Shown one piece after another: positions 9,216 through 18,033 of a stretch of 64,000 nucleotides of DNA; the first letter of the stretch is position 1; each line of letters begins with the position of its first letter. This stretch comes from an uncultured Phycisphaerales bacterium (GTDB taxonomy: Bacteria > Planctomycetota > Phycisphaerae > Phycisphaerales > SM1A02): NCBI GenBank assembly GCA_905480395.1, contig CAJQQE010000053.1:43252-107251 (forward strand), given 5' to 3'. A model generated the notes under the pieces. The model made no database searches, was not told the DNA's origin, and was given only the letters and a program-made list of their open reading frames with translations. A program made the translations under genes and the position numbers.

Positions 9216-9258
9216 AAGGAACGCCCACGACGCTCGCATCCGCCGTACCCTGCACAAA

Positions 9259-10110
9259 ATGTCCTCGAGAACCGTTCCGATGATCCTGTTTCTTCCCGCC
9301 TCTATCGGCGACTGGCTGGTGCGAATGCTCGCCCCGGTCGGCGCGTTCACGCGGTTTGCGCTCTCCGTCGTCGGCTGGACTCTTGCCAGCCCCGGGACCT
9401 GGCTCAATCGTCGAAGAATCGCGCCGCCGATCTTCACGGTCGGCGTGGCGAGTATTCCGGTCGTCGCCACCACCGGAATGTTCATCGGCATGATTCTCGC
9501 CCTCGAAGGCTTCGCCCAGTTCAACGCCATTGGCATGGCCGATCGCATGGGTGGAATCATCAATTCCAGTGTCGTCAAACAGATCGGGCCAGTCCTGGCC
9601 GCGGTCATGGTTGCTGGCCGGGTCGGCGGGGCGCTCGCCGCAGAACTTGGCACCATGCGAGTCACCGAACAACTCGATGCCATGCAGGCGATGTCCGTCG
9701 ATCCAATCCGGAATCTCGTGGTGCCCCGATTCGTCGCCTGTGTGGTGATGACGCCGATTCTCACCATGTATTCCAATGCCCTCGGGGTTTGGGGAGCATG
9801 GGCGATTCTGACTGGCCTCTTCGAGGTCAACACCGCCGATTACTGGTACTACACAGGCTTGGTCGTTCACTGGTGGGACCCTTTCGCGGGGCTCCTCAAG
9901 AGTGTCTTCTTCGGTGCCGCCATCGGGCTGATCTCATGCTGGCGAGGATTCACGTGTGCGGGTGGCGCCAGCGGCGTCGGCCGGGCTGCAACCAGTGCTT
10001 TTGTCACCAGTTTCTTGGCGATCATCGTGATCAATCTGGTACTCGCCAGCTTCCTGAATGACCTCTACTACGTGCTCTTCCCCACCGGGATCCGTTCGGT
10101 CCTCGGTTGA
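9259..10110 (+). CDS. MlaE-family ABC transporter permease
   Basis: 283 residues from the ATG at 9259; ATG 9280 is an alternative. It is an integral inner-membrane protein of the MlaE/YrbE family, the permease of phospholipid (Mla/Mce) ABC transporters. Hallmarks are the long amphipathic N-terminal segment, VVATTGMFIGMILALEG, then GPVLAAVMVAGRVGGALAAE and LGTMRVTEQLDAMQAM, which is the MlaE coupling region. Three further hydrophobic segments follow. The usual partners, the MlaF ATPase and MlaD/MCE protein, are absent from the neighbouring genes, so they must lie elsewhere or the protein acts alone. It is followed 75 nt later by the transglutaminase-like gene on the same strand. Confidence 0.9.
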   Translation: MSSRTVPMILFLPASIGDWLVRMLAPVGAFTRFALSVVGWTLASPGTWLNRRRIAPPIFTVGVASIPVVATTGMFIGMILALEGFAQFNAIGMADRMGGIINSSVVKQIGPVLAAVMVAGRVGGALAAELGTMRVTEQLDAMQAMSVDPIRNLVVPRFVACVVMTPILTMYSNALGVWGAWAILTGLFEVNTADYWYYTGLVVHWWDPFAGLLKSVFFGAAIGLISCWRGFTCAGGASGVGRAATSAFVTSFLAIIVINLVLASFLNDLYYVLFPTGIRSVLG

Positions 10111-10185
10111 ACCCTTGGAACAGGTTGAGCGGGCGATGCGAATACGAGTGCGGGCCGTCGACGTGCACCGTGCAGGAGAATCACC

Positions 10186-11409
10186 TTGGCCGACCTGACC
10201 AGCATCCTGTCGCTTGCCACCTCTCTAGCCTTTGCCGCATCGCTGGGGACCAGCAATACTTCAACGAACAATCAGGACAAAGCCACTGGCGCGCGACAAT
10301 TCGCTTCGCCCGCTGACTCTTGGCCAGGCTGTCCGGCCCCTCCTTTGTACCGCACTGATCCGCGGGGATACACCGTCGGGCTCGCCATTGACATCGGTGC
10401 GACCTCGCAGCGACAGGGAGTCCCAGATCCCTTCATCTCACTCGGCGGATCCATCACGATTGAGGCCGCGACGGTGGATACTTCCACGGTCTCCGATCTT
10501 CGAGGCCGGGAATCATCGATTCGTTTGAACGGTATTCCCCAGAAGGCCACCGCGCGGATCGAGGGTGATCCGCTCACTGGATCACAGCGAATCAGCCTCG
10601 ACATTCCTCGGGGTTCCCTGCAGACGGTGTCGGCCCGAGTGACCTGGCCGGCCATTGCCTTCAGCATCGGGGTGGACGAACCGATGGCCGCAAAGGTGAC
10701 CTGGCCCCGCGAATGGACACCAGAGGTCGCGAAGTTCCTCGCCCCCAGCCAAGGCATCCAATCTGAGAATGAGTTGTTCAAGGCATTCGTGGCGAAGACG
10801 ACCGAGGGCCGCCTGCGACGAACGCCGATCTTTCTGGCGGCCAAAGATCTCGTGCGGCGGACGATCATGGAGTTTCAGAACGTCGATAGCCAGACGCTGG
10901 TTCGAGAAGGACAAGGGACCATTCGAGGCTTTCGATTGCAAGGAGCGCTCGCCAGCACCCAGGCGCTCTCCGTCACGCCGGGTGACATGGTTTGCACCTG
11001 CGTCGCAGTGCTTCGGGCCGCGGGGATTCCTGCTCGACCGGTCATTGGGATTTACTCCGGCAGCGGCAGTAATCCCGATACCAAACTTCCGAAAGATCGG
11101 AGGACCCTCTGCGTTTGGGCCGAGTTCAATCTTCCCGGCTGTGGTTGGGTACCCTTCGATCCCTATGAAATGCGCGGCCGCGGGCTCCCGCAAGCGAACA
11201 TCAATCAACCCTGGAAGTGGTTTGGAACCATCAAGCAGATGAACCGTCGCGTCGCGCTTGCCTACGATTTCGCGCCGTTCAACCATGGTGTCACTTGCGA
11301 CTGGCCCGCCGGCTGGGTCTGGACCGTCGCGGGACAGACCACGGCGCCATTCCGACTCGTCGATGCTACCGCACCACTCATGGTGAGCCGCGGTCAGATT
11401 CGCCCCTGA
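10186..11409 (+). CDS. Transglutaminase-like superfamily protein with altered active site
   Basis: 407 residues from a TTG at 10186, supported by AGGAG at 10174-10178 with 7-nt spacing. The N-terminus looks like a weak signal sequence (ILSLATSLAFAAS). Residues about 255-330 match the transglutaminase core: GDMVCTCVAVLRAAGIPAR corresponds to the nucleophile-Cys helix and CVWAEFNLPGCGWVPFDP to the His-Asp part. The residue normally His (HAWAE) is Cys309, and the nucleophile helix is a few residues short, with Cys270 or Cys272 as candidates. Asp325 is conserved. The protein may therefore be a pseudoenzyme or use a different mechanism. The N-terminal 200 residues are beta-rich and not recognised. 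Confidence 0.7.
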   Translation: MADLTSILSLATSLAFAASLGTSNTSTNNQDKATGARQFASPADSWPGCPAPPLYRTDPRGYTVGLAIDIGATSQRQGVPDPFISLGGSITIEAATVDTSTVSDLRGRESSIRLNGIPQKATARIEGDPLTGSQRISLDIPRGSLQTVSARVTWPAIAFSIGVDEPMAAKVTWPREWTPEVAKFLAPSQGIQSENELFKAFVAKTTEGRLRRTPIFLAAKDLVRRTIMEFQNVDSQTLVREGQGTIRGFRLQGALASTQALSVTPGDMVCTCVAVLRAAGIPARPVIGIYSGSGSNPDTKLPKDRRTLCVWAEFNLPGCGWVPFDPYEMRGRGLPQANINQPWKWFGTIKQMNRRVALAYDFAPFNHGVTCDWPAGWVWTVAGQTTAPFRLVDATAPLMVSRGQIRP

Positions 11410-11439
11410 CCTTCAACCTTCGAAGCCATCGAAAGAAGA

Positions 11440-11470
11440 CGCCCCGACACCCAAGAAAGGTATCGGGACG
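11440..11470 (-). terminator. Probable terminator for the minus-strand secreted protein gene
   Basis: 12-bp arms with two mismatches and a 7-nt loop, CGCCCCGACACC / GGTATCGGGACG. Read on the minus strand it is followed by TCTTCTTTC. It lies between convergent genes. Confidence 0.45.
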
Positions 11471-11523
11471 CGTTCATTGGAACGGGCTGGAGCCGGGCAA
11501 GGCCAGCCGTGATTCTTTTGGCC

Positions 11524-12432
11524 TCAGGTTTGTGAGATGCCAGGTTTGTTTCGCTTGTTGGTTTTCCGAATTGTGATGCCTCGTTCCGCGGAGCCAGAGC
11601 TCTTCGAAACACCCCCACGACGAGTCCCATTGGCGGACCGACCACGCGGGGTTGGACCCATCTTGATCACTCGTCGTTCAAGATTTCGGTCGCCGATCCG
11701 TACCGGTCGTTGGATATCCCGGCGACGAACAAAGTCGCTCGGATCTCCCCCGATGTGAAGATCGGTCGCAAAGACCGCTCGATCACCGGACGTCACCCGA
11801 CAATGATGCCGGATTCGAAAACCCTCTTCAATCGAAGGTGCCACCAATCCCGGATACGGCGCACCGAAGTTGGCGTCGGCGACGGCGTTACCAGATCCAG
11901 TTCCACCCATCATGAAGGGGCCAGGATGAAGGCGTTTCACCTCGTCGTCGTCGATCATCACCGACCAGACGGAATCACCAAACGGCACATCTAAGATCCC
12001 ACCGTCGGCGTCCATCTCGAGCGTGACCCGGACGCTTCCACCGACGGCCGAGGCGTTCATGATGACGGGATCGAGCTTGAAGCTCGCCTGCACGTCGTAC
12101 ACGTGCCGTTCTCCGCTTTTGTTCCGAATGGAAGCTTCACCATCGAGCCGAGCATGACCCATGGGATCGAGATCCGCTTTCCAGTCCCAAACCAGCATGA
12201 ATCCGCGATTCGAATCCACGTATTCACCGGCGATGGTAAGGACGCCGTCAACCATCACCCCTTGGGAGATGATCCGACGTGGCTCCTGATCATCCATCGA
12301 GATTTCGATCACCGCGGTCGGTGAGTGGCCAGTATCGCGGGGCAATTGCGTGCCGTCGGATACGCCCGCGACCGCCACGACTGTGACAGCGAGCGAAGCA
12401 AGAATGGGTGATATGGGTAAAAACACGTTCAT
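11524..12432 (-). CDS. Hypothetical secreted protein
   Basis: 302 residues from the ATG at 12432, which begins a clear signal peptide (MNVFLPISPILASLAVTVVAVAG) and is preceded by AGGGAGGCAGAGGAC. A longer in-frame start at 12510 adds residues ahead of the signal and is less likely. The mature part has alternating beta-type blocks (GVLTIAGEYVDS, FMLVWDWKADLDP, SVRVTLEMDADGG) and a highly basic tail rich in R, K and G after residue 240. I recognise no family. It is co-oriented with dnaE2 upstream but separated by 174 bp, so it is probably transcribed independently. Confidence 0.6.
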   Translation of the reverse strand: MNVFLPISPILASLAVTVVAVAGVSDGTQLPRDTGHSPTAVIEISMDDQEPRRIISQGVMVDGVLTIAGEYVDSNRGFMLVWDWKADLDPMGHARLDGEASIRNKSGERHVYDVQASFKLDPVIMNASAVGGSVRVTLEMDADGGILDVPFGDSVWSVMIDDDEVKRLHPGPFMMGGTGSGNAVADANFGAPYPGLVAPSIEEGFRIRHHCRVTSGDRAVFATDLHIGGDPSDFVRRRDIQRPVRIGDRNLERRVIKMGPTPRGRSANGTRRGGVSKSSGSAERGITIRKTNKRNKPGISQT

Positions 12433-12606
12433 TGTCCTCTGCCTCCCTGAACCGACGGCATCCGGATTCGGATCCCAAACGACTGTCCAATTGCGAAGGT
12501 GTTCGGGCAAGGGTGATTCCTGCCAGAATCCAGATCCGGGTTGGATAGAAGACGGTGGAGTGGAATGTTCCGGTCATCGCGTCAGGTCCGTAAACCAGAT
12601 CTCTGC

Positions 12607-15600
12607 TCAATGAAAATCTCGGCTGCGTGATTCAAGATCACCGATCGAAGACCCATCCGAATCTTGACGGGCGATTTTCTCGAGCCTGCCCACGACGAGA
12701 TGTATGACGTCATGACGACGCTCAATCCGCCCGGACGCAATGAGCGCCACGGCATGACGCGCGATTCGACGGTATCGAGCATAGATTTTGGGCTTGATCA
12801 CCAGATTCACGATGCCCGTCTCATCTTCAAGTGTGACGAATACGATTCCCTTGGCCGTGGAGGGCCGCTGTCGAATAAGTACCACGCCGGCAACCGCAAG
12901 CCGACATCCATCCGGACACGTCTTCTCGTCGGCGAGCTCCGAAGCGTTTCGAACCCCATGCTTGGCCAGCTCTGACCGCAGACAGGCGATGGGATGGCGA
13001 CCAAGCGACAGGCCAACTGATTCGTAATCATTGGCAATCGAAGCCAGTGGCTCTACTTTCGGAAGCATCGCCCGTGGTTCTTCGATCCCTCCCCCGACGA
13101 TATGGATCACGTCGTTAGGCGTTTTTGGCCCCCGTCGTTTAGCCACCGGATCATGAGTCTCCAGTGTGTCGAAGAGCGGCAGATCATCATCACGCCATCG
13201 TTGCAGTTTCCAGATCGCCTGTTGCCGGGTGATCCCCAGCGAACGAAACGCATCCGCCTTCGCCATTCTTCGAAGGCTCGACGCCGGCAATCCGCTGCCA
13301 TTTGCCAGCGCTTCAAGCGTTTCGAATCGGCCATGTCGCCGAACGGCGTCCCTTAATTTTCGCGCGTCCATTTTCGACAGACCGCGAATCAGTCTTAGCC
13401 CGAGTCGGATCGCCGGCTGATCCTTTGCGACGCTTGGCTTGGGCGGAATCGCCGTGACGCCTACGTCCGGCCGATTCGATTCCATTGGCTCGAACTCATC
13501 CCAGGGCATCGCCGCCGTTCGCTCAAGATGACAATCCCAATCGGATGCTTGGGCGTCGATTCTTCGGACTTCGACCCCATGTTCCAGTGCATCGCGAATG
13601 ATCTGGGCCGGTGCATAGAAACCCATGGGCTGACTGTTGATCAATGCGGCGGCAAATGCCGCGGGCTCTCGGCACTTGAGCCAGCCGGAGGCGTATACCA
13701 GGAGCGCGAAACTGGCGGCGTGAGATTCCGGAAATCCGTATCCACTGAAACCACGGATCTGAATAAATACCTGCTCCGCAAAGATCGGGTCATAGCCTCG
13801 GGCCGCCATCCCTTCCTTCAGGCGTTCACCGAAGGCCGTGATGGCGTTGCCCTTGCGCTTCCACGCGGTGATGGCCCGTCGAAGTTGATCAGCCTCGCCG
13901 GGTGTGAAACCCGCCGCAGCGACCGCCAGTGACATTGCTTGTTCCTGAAAGAGCGGGACACCCAGGGTCTTCTCTAGAATTCGACGGACCGCAGAGTCCG
14001 GATAGGCGGGTATCTCTTCTCCATCACGTCGCCGAAGATAGGGATGAACCATGTCCCCCTGGATCGGTCCGGGCCGCACGATGGCCACCTCGATGACCAA
14101 GTCGTAAAAGCAATTCGGCTTAAGACGAGGAAGCATGGACATTTGCGCTCTCGACTCGATCTGAAAAACGCCCACGGTGTCAGCACGCGAAAACATGGCA
14201 TAGACCGCCGGATCTTCCGCGGGAATCGAATGCAGTTCCAACTGGCACGGCCCAGTGCGATCATGGATTTGTGATTCGGGCCGACCCGCCCGATCCAGGT
14301 TCACCAGATCCATCGTCCGACGAATGCAGGACAGCATGCCGAGCGACAAACAGTCGATTTTGAGCATTCCCATCGCATCGATATCGTCCTTGTCCCATTC
14401 GATGACCGTCCGATCAGGCATCGCGGCGTTCTCAACCGGAACCATATTCCAAAGCGGGCCGTCAGTGATCACGAATCCGCCGACGTGCTGGGAAAGGTGA
14501 CGCGGAAAGCCGAGGATGGATTTTGCGATCGCAACAAGCCGGACGATGGTGTGATCAGCCGGATCGAGACCAAGCCCTCGAACCCGCTCTGGATCGATGA
14601 CGCCATCGCTCCACCAGTCGGCGTCGGACGCAAGCCGGTCAACCAGATCTCGGGAGAGCCCCAACGCGGTTCCGACCTCGCGGATCGCGCTCCGCCCTCG
14701 GTAGGTCACGACTTCTGCGATCAGTGCGGCCCGATCTCGTCCGTACCGACGGTAGATGTATTGAAGCACTTCCTCACGTCGCTCATGTTCGAAATCGACA
14801 TCGATATCCGGGGGCTCATCGCGTTCGCGACTGATAAACCGCTCGAAGAGCATGTCAATCCGTGTGGGATCGACGGCGGTGATTCCAAGGCAGTAGCACA
14901 CGGCAGAATTCGCAGCGGCGCCACGGCCCTGACAGAGGATTCCCCGCTCCCGGGCGAAACGAACCAGATCGTCGACGGTGAGGAAGTACCGGGCGTAATC
15001 CAGCTCGTCAATGAGTTGGAGTTCGTGATTCAGCAGATTCTGTACCGTCTCGGGAATCACTGGCCCGAAGCGCTGCGTCGCCCCCTGTTTCACCAGAGAT
15101 CTCAGATGCAAGATCGGCGTCATCCCCGATGGCGTGATTTCCGCGGGGTATTGATACCGAAGGCGATCAAGACGGCACTCTCGTGATCGCTCGGTCAGCT
15201 CCAATGAGCGGGACAACGATTCGGGATAATCTGAAAACTGCCGCTGCATCCACTCGGCCGACCTCAAACGACGGAGATCATTTGGCCACAAACGGCGGCC
15301 AGCCTGATCAATGGTGCATCCATGCCTGATGCAGGCGAGCACATCCTGTACCGACCGTCGAGACGCGTCGTGATAGTGCACGTCGTTCTGGGCCAGAATG
15401 GGGATTCTCAGGCGTCGTCCAAGATCGACCGTCCGTTCGACCCGAAGTTCCTCGTCCGGCTCTCCCAGCCGCTGAATTCCGAGCGAAACGGCGTCTCGAC
15501 GAACCAGATCGGTGAGGCTTGCGAATCCTTCGAGAACCTCGATCAAGAATCGATCGATGGGCGTCACCGGAAGGACGGTGATCAGGACGTTTTGGTGATG

Positions 15601-16233
15601 CTCCAGAAGATCGTGAACCGTCAGTAGGCATCGACCTTTCGGCGCCCGGCGTTTTCCAATCGTCAGGAGGCGACACAAAGTTTTCCAGCCATCAAGATCA
15701 ATGGCGTGTACGGCGATCTCCAGTCGTTGGCCTGGCGGATCCAATGGCCTTTCGGATTCCCAGTTCAGATGCCGCGTGCCGACGGTGTGATCGCGCCAGA
15801 GTTCGAGCCGAGCGCCCGGAACCAGATGAATGCCAGCTTCTCGAGCGGCCAGATGGGCTCGGACGATTCCGGAGACGGTATGACGATCCGTGATCGAGAT
15901 CGCCTTCGCTCCAAGTTGGGCGGCGGCGGCGACCAGTTCCTCCGGATGGCTCGCACCCCGAAGAAATGAGAAGTTGCTGGCGGTCACCAGGTCGACGAAA
16001 TCTTCAGAATTCGGTTTCACCGGATCCGCCGGAGTCGCAAGATTCACCGGGACCGCCAGATCCATCTGATCAGCTCGATCCTTCTGATCCTTCTGATCAT
16101 TCTGATCAATCAGATGATGGCCATCCTGGCACGCCGTCTTTTCGTGACGTCGTTTCCAGGGGTGTCGAACGAATTTGTCGGCAGGTTTTTGCGGCATGTG
16201 AAGAGACAGAAGAAACAAGACGGGTCGAGACAA
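12607..16233 (-). CDS. dnaE2: Error-prone DNA polymerase III alpha subunit DnaE2 (ImuC)
   Basis: 1208 residues, full length for the family. It is the catalytic subunit of the ImuA-ImuB-DnaE2 translesion mutasome. The PHP domain begins DLVTASNFSFLRGASHPEEL; the HxH metal motif of DnaE1 is lost, as is usual in DnaE2. The polymerase core includes GRGAAANSAVCYCLGIT, FERFISRERDEPPDIDVDFEHERR and MLKIDCLSLGML with the catalytic acidic residues, and the C-terminal OB domain has VAGVVLIRQRPSTAKG. The first 75 or so residues are an unusual Asp/Gln/Lys-rich extension from a 9-bp DNA repeat; the start could be ATG 16197. imuB ends 16 nt upstream, so the genes are probably cotranscribed. Confidence 0.95.
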   Translation of the reverse strand: MSRPVLFLLSLHMPQKPADKFVRHPWKRRHEKTACQDGHHLIDQNDQKDQKDRADQMDLAVPVNLATPADPVKPNSEDFVDLVTASNFSFLRGASHPEELVAAAAQLGAKAISITDRHTVSGIVRAHLAAREAGIHLVPGARLELWRDHTVGTRHLNWESERPLDPPGQRLEIAVHAIDLDGWKTLCRLLTIGKRRAPKGRCLLTVHDLLEHHQNVLITVLPVTPIDRFLIEVLEGFASLTDLVRRDAVSLGIQRLGEPDEELRVERTVDLGRRLRIPILAQNDVHYHDASRRSVQDVLACIRHGCTIDQAGRRLWPNDLRRLRSAEWMQRQFSDYPESLSRSLELTERSRECRLDRLRYQYPAEITPSGMTPILHLRSLVKQGATQRFGPVIPETVQNLLNHELQLIDELDYARYFLTVDDLVRFARERGILCQGRGAAANSAVCYCLGITAVDPTRIDMLFERFISRERDEPPDIDVDFEHERREEVLQYIYRRYGRDRAALIAEVVTYRGRSAIREVGTALGLSRDLVDRLASDADWWSDGVIDPERVRGLGLDPADHTIVRLVAIAKSILGFPRHLSQHVGGFVITDGPLWNMVPVENAAMPDRTVIEWDKDDIDAMGMLKIDCLSLGMLSCIRRTMDLVNLDRAGRPESQIHDRTGPCQLELHSIPAEDPAVYAMFSRADTVGVFQIESRAQMSMLPRLKPNCFYDLVIEVAIVRPGPIQGDMVHPYLRRRDGEEIPAYPDSAVRRILEKTLGVPLFQEQAMSLAVAAAGFTPGEADQLRRAITAWKRKGNAITAFGERLKEGMAARGYDPIFAEQVFIQIRGFSGYGFPESHAASFALLVYASGWLKCREPAAFAAALINSQPMGFYAPAQIIRDALEHGVEVRRIDAQASDWDCHLERTAAMPWDEFEPMESNRPDVGVTAIPPKPSVAKDQPAIRLGLRLIRGLSKMDARKLRDAVRRHGRFETLEALANGSGLPASSLRRMAKADAFRSLGITRQQAIWKLQRWRDDDLPLFDTLETHDPVAKRRGPKTPNDVIHIVGGGIEEPRAMLPKVEPLASIANDYESVGLSLGRHPIACLRSELAKHGVRNASELADEKTCPDGCRLAVAGVVLIRQRPSTAKGIVFVTLEDETGIVNLVIKPKIYARYRRIARHAVALIASGRIERRHDVIHLVVGRLEKIARQDSDGSSIGDLESRSRDFH
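16077..16112. repeat. 9-bp GATC-rich minisatellite inside the dnaE2 5' end
   Basis: Four units (GATCCTTCT twice, GATCATTCT, GATCAATCA) in the coding frame, giving the D-Q-N/K repeats of the DnaE2 N-terminal extension. A similar 9-bp array lies at 50431-50457. Confidence 0.7.
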
Positions 16234-16249
16234 GGCGAGTTGAGGCTAC

Positions 16250-18022
16250 TCAGGCCCAAACCCCATGCAGAAACCATCGCGCCGTCGATGTCGTTTGAAA
16301 GACCCAGATCCAGACGCCGGATTCGATTCGAAGTCGCCAATACTCACGTTGGAGTTCTTCCCCAGCAGCCAACCCACGCGCTGCTGATTCAGCCAGTGGT
16401 AATCGCCACCATGGCGCTCCAATGCATTCGGGCCCTTCAACGACATCGACGACCCAACGACGCATCCCACGAATGATGACGGCCGGAATTTCATCGTGGC
16501 ATTCCACTTCAACGGAGACCGGTGGTTGATGAAGCACAGTGGGCCGTAATGCCTGAGTGGGTGGCCCGACCTGAAAAGACGACGCTGGCGCTTCGTTTTC
16601 TTTTCGATCGACCGGTTCGATTCGAGCCTCGTCTTCCGGAACATGCCCGGAGAGGCCTGCGGTTCGATGGACCGAGCCAGCTCCAAAACGCGATTGAACA
16701 AGATCAATGAAGGCTGCTCGATCGGCATCCGCTTCTCGGATCTCGACTCCCGGGTTGCCGGCGGCACCTTCAATCATCACCGCAGGTTCATGTCGGAGAC
16801 GGCGGTGCCGTGGAATTTCAAGTTCGATTGAATCAACGCCATGGTCAAGCGGGAGAAATTCGATCACGGGTTGCAGCATCGTCCAGAGATGTTCGCGACG
16901 GCGAGTGGCTCGGCTGAGTTCGACCCCTCGGACCCAATCTGGGAGTTCCGGTCGTTTCGCCCGAATTCGAATGATGCGAGCTCCGGACTCGAGATCTTCG
17001 AGTCGGCCTCGGACACGATGCAGTAATTCCGCAATCGCCAGTTCGATCGCCTGACGCGAACGAACTGGCCCATTGAATTCGAGACGTTCTGAAACCGTGA
17101 TCCGTGGCCGCACCGGGTCGAGCACCAGCGGCAGACGACCCATCGCCTGATCCAGTCGGCACAGAACAGCGCCTCCATACCGAACTGGCAGCGTCGATCG
17201 AGGCAGACCTTGCAGCTCACCGACGGATCGCACGTTCACCTCATGAATGGCGTCGAGTGTTTCCGCGGCCAGTCCCAGGCATTCGACGGGAAGCGAGGCG
17301 AGAAATTCCGATTGACAGCCGGGTGGAACAATTCTTGTCCTGACCGCATCGTTTGATCGAGTCCCCTCCCATCGGTATCCCGCCCAAGCTCGCGCTGCCA
17401 CTGCCGTGTCGGCAATCGCGGTGTTTATTTGAAGATTCGATTTTTGAAACGCGTGCTCGATGCGATCAAGCAAACCAATTTCGCCGCCTCGTCGATCGAG
17501 CATTCGACGGCATCCGGTTAGATCCAAAATAATCCCCGCGGGTTCATCGATTGCCGTGACCGGTGCAAATCGAAGGCAGTTTTCGGCAAGCCGTCGCAAG
17601 CTTCTTTGATTACGAACCGGAGTCGGTGCGACGACGAGCACGGGTTCCGTGTATTGGATCTTCTCGCCACCGGTCGTCAGAAGTGAGCGCCGAATTCCGC
17701 TGGTCTCCGGCATCGCGAGTGCCTTCGCTTCCGCGAGCGTCATCCCTTTCTGGATCCCCCGCTGACTCGCCATTAAACAGCAATCGATCACTCGTCGAAC
17801 ACCATGATGCATTCCGACCACCAGAATTGGCCGATCCCATCCTGGTTCGGTGTCTTGGGGGTTGACTAAAACGCCTTCGTATCCGTTGTTCTGGAATACT
17901 GATTTCTTCGAAGAGGCCTTCCCATTTAGGCGTGAGTTTTTCGCCATTCGACGAACTCGTCGGCGGCGAGCCAGATCGGTGGCCAGCCAAGGAAATCGGA
18001 TCGAAAGAAGACGTGTCGACAT
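16250..18022 (-). CDS. imuB: ImuB, Y-family polymerase-like mutasome protein
   Basis: 590 residues from the ATG at 18022, chosen because AAGGA lies 5 nt before it and the protein then opens STRLLSIRFPWLATDLARRR, the standard ImuB N-terminus. The Y-family fold is recognisable: a palm region with ASQRGIQKGMTLAEAKAL and TAIDEPAGIILDLTGCRRML, then a helix-hairpin-helix/little-finger region with GELQGLPRSTLPVRYG. The C-terminus has the typical WRLRIESGVWIWVFQ...WFLHGVWA. ImuB proteins usually lack polymerase activity and tether ImuA and DnaE2 to the beta clamp. A true active site is not evident here. Residues about 30-60 form a poorly conserved insertion. Confidence 0.92.
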   Translation of the reverse strand: MSTRLLSIRFPWLATDLARRRRVRRMAKNSRLNGKASSKKSVFQNNGYEGVLVNPQDTEPGWDRPILVVGMHHGVRRVIDCCLMASQRGIQKGMTLAEAKALAMPETSGIRRSLLTTGGEKIQYTEPVLVVAPTPVRNQRSLRRLAENCLRFAPVTAIDEPAGIILDLTGCRRMLDRRGGEIGLLDRIEHAFQKSNLQINTAIADTAVAARAWAGYRWEGTRSNDAVRTRIVPPGCQSEFLASLPVECLGLAAETLDAIHEVNVRSVGELQGLPRSTLPVRYGGAVLCRLDQAMGRLPLVLDPVRPRITVSERLEFNGPVRSRQAIELAIAELLHRVRGRLEDLESGARIIRIRAKRPELPDWVRGVELSRATRRREHLWTMLQPVIEFLPLDHGVDSIELEIPRHRRLRHEPAVMIEGAAGNPGVEIREADADRAAFIDLVQSRFGAGSVHRTAGLSGHVPEDEARIEPVDRKENEAPASSFQVGPPTQALRPTVLHQPPVSVEVECHDEIPAVIIRGMRRWVVDVVEGPECIGAPWWRLPLAESAARGLAAGEELQREYWRLRIESGVWIWVFQTTSTARWFLHGVWA

Positions 18023-18033
18023 AGGAATCCTTT

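Noticed and set aside
9163..9258. Longer MlaE start at GTG 9163
   Set aside because: It would place the start codon before a terminator hairpin and add residues not typical of the family.
17610..18033. C-terminal 140 residues of the long imuA frame
   Set aside because: They lie inside imuB in another frame. The -1 frame end at 18034 gives a normal gene junction.
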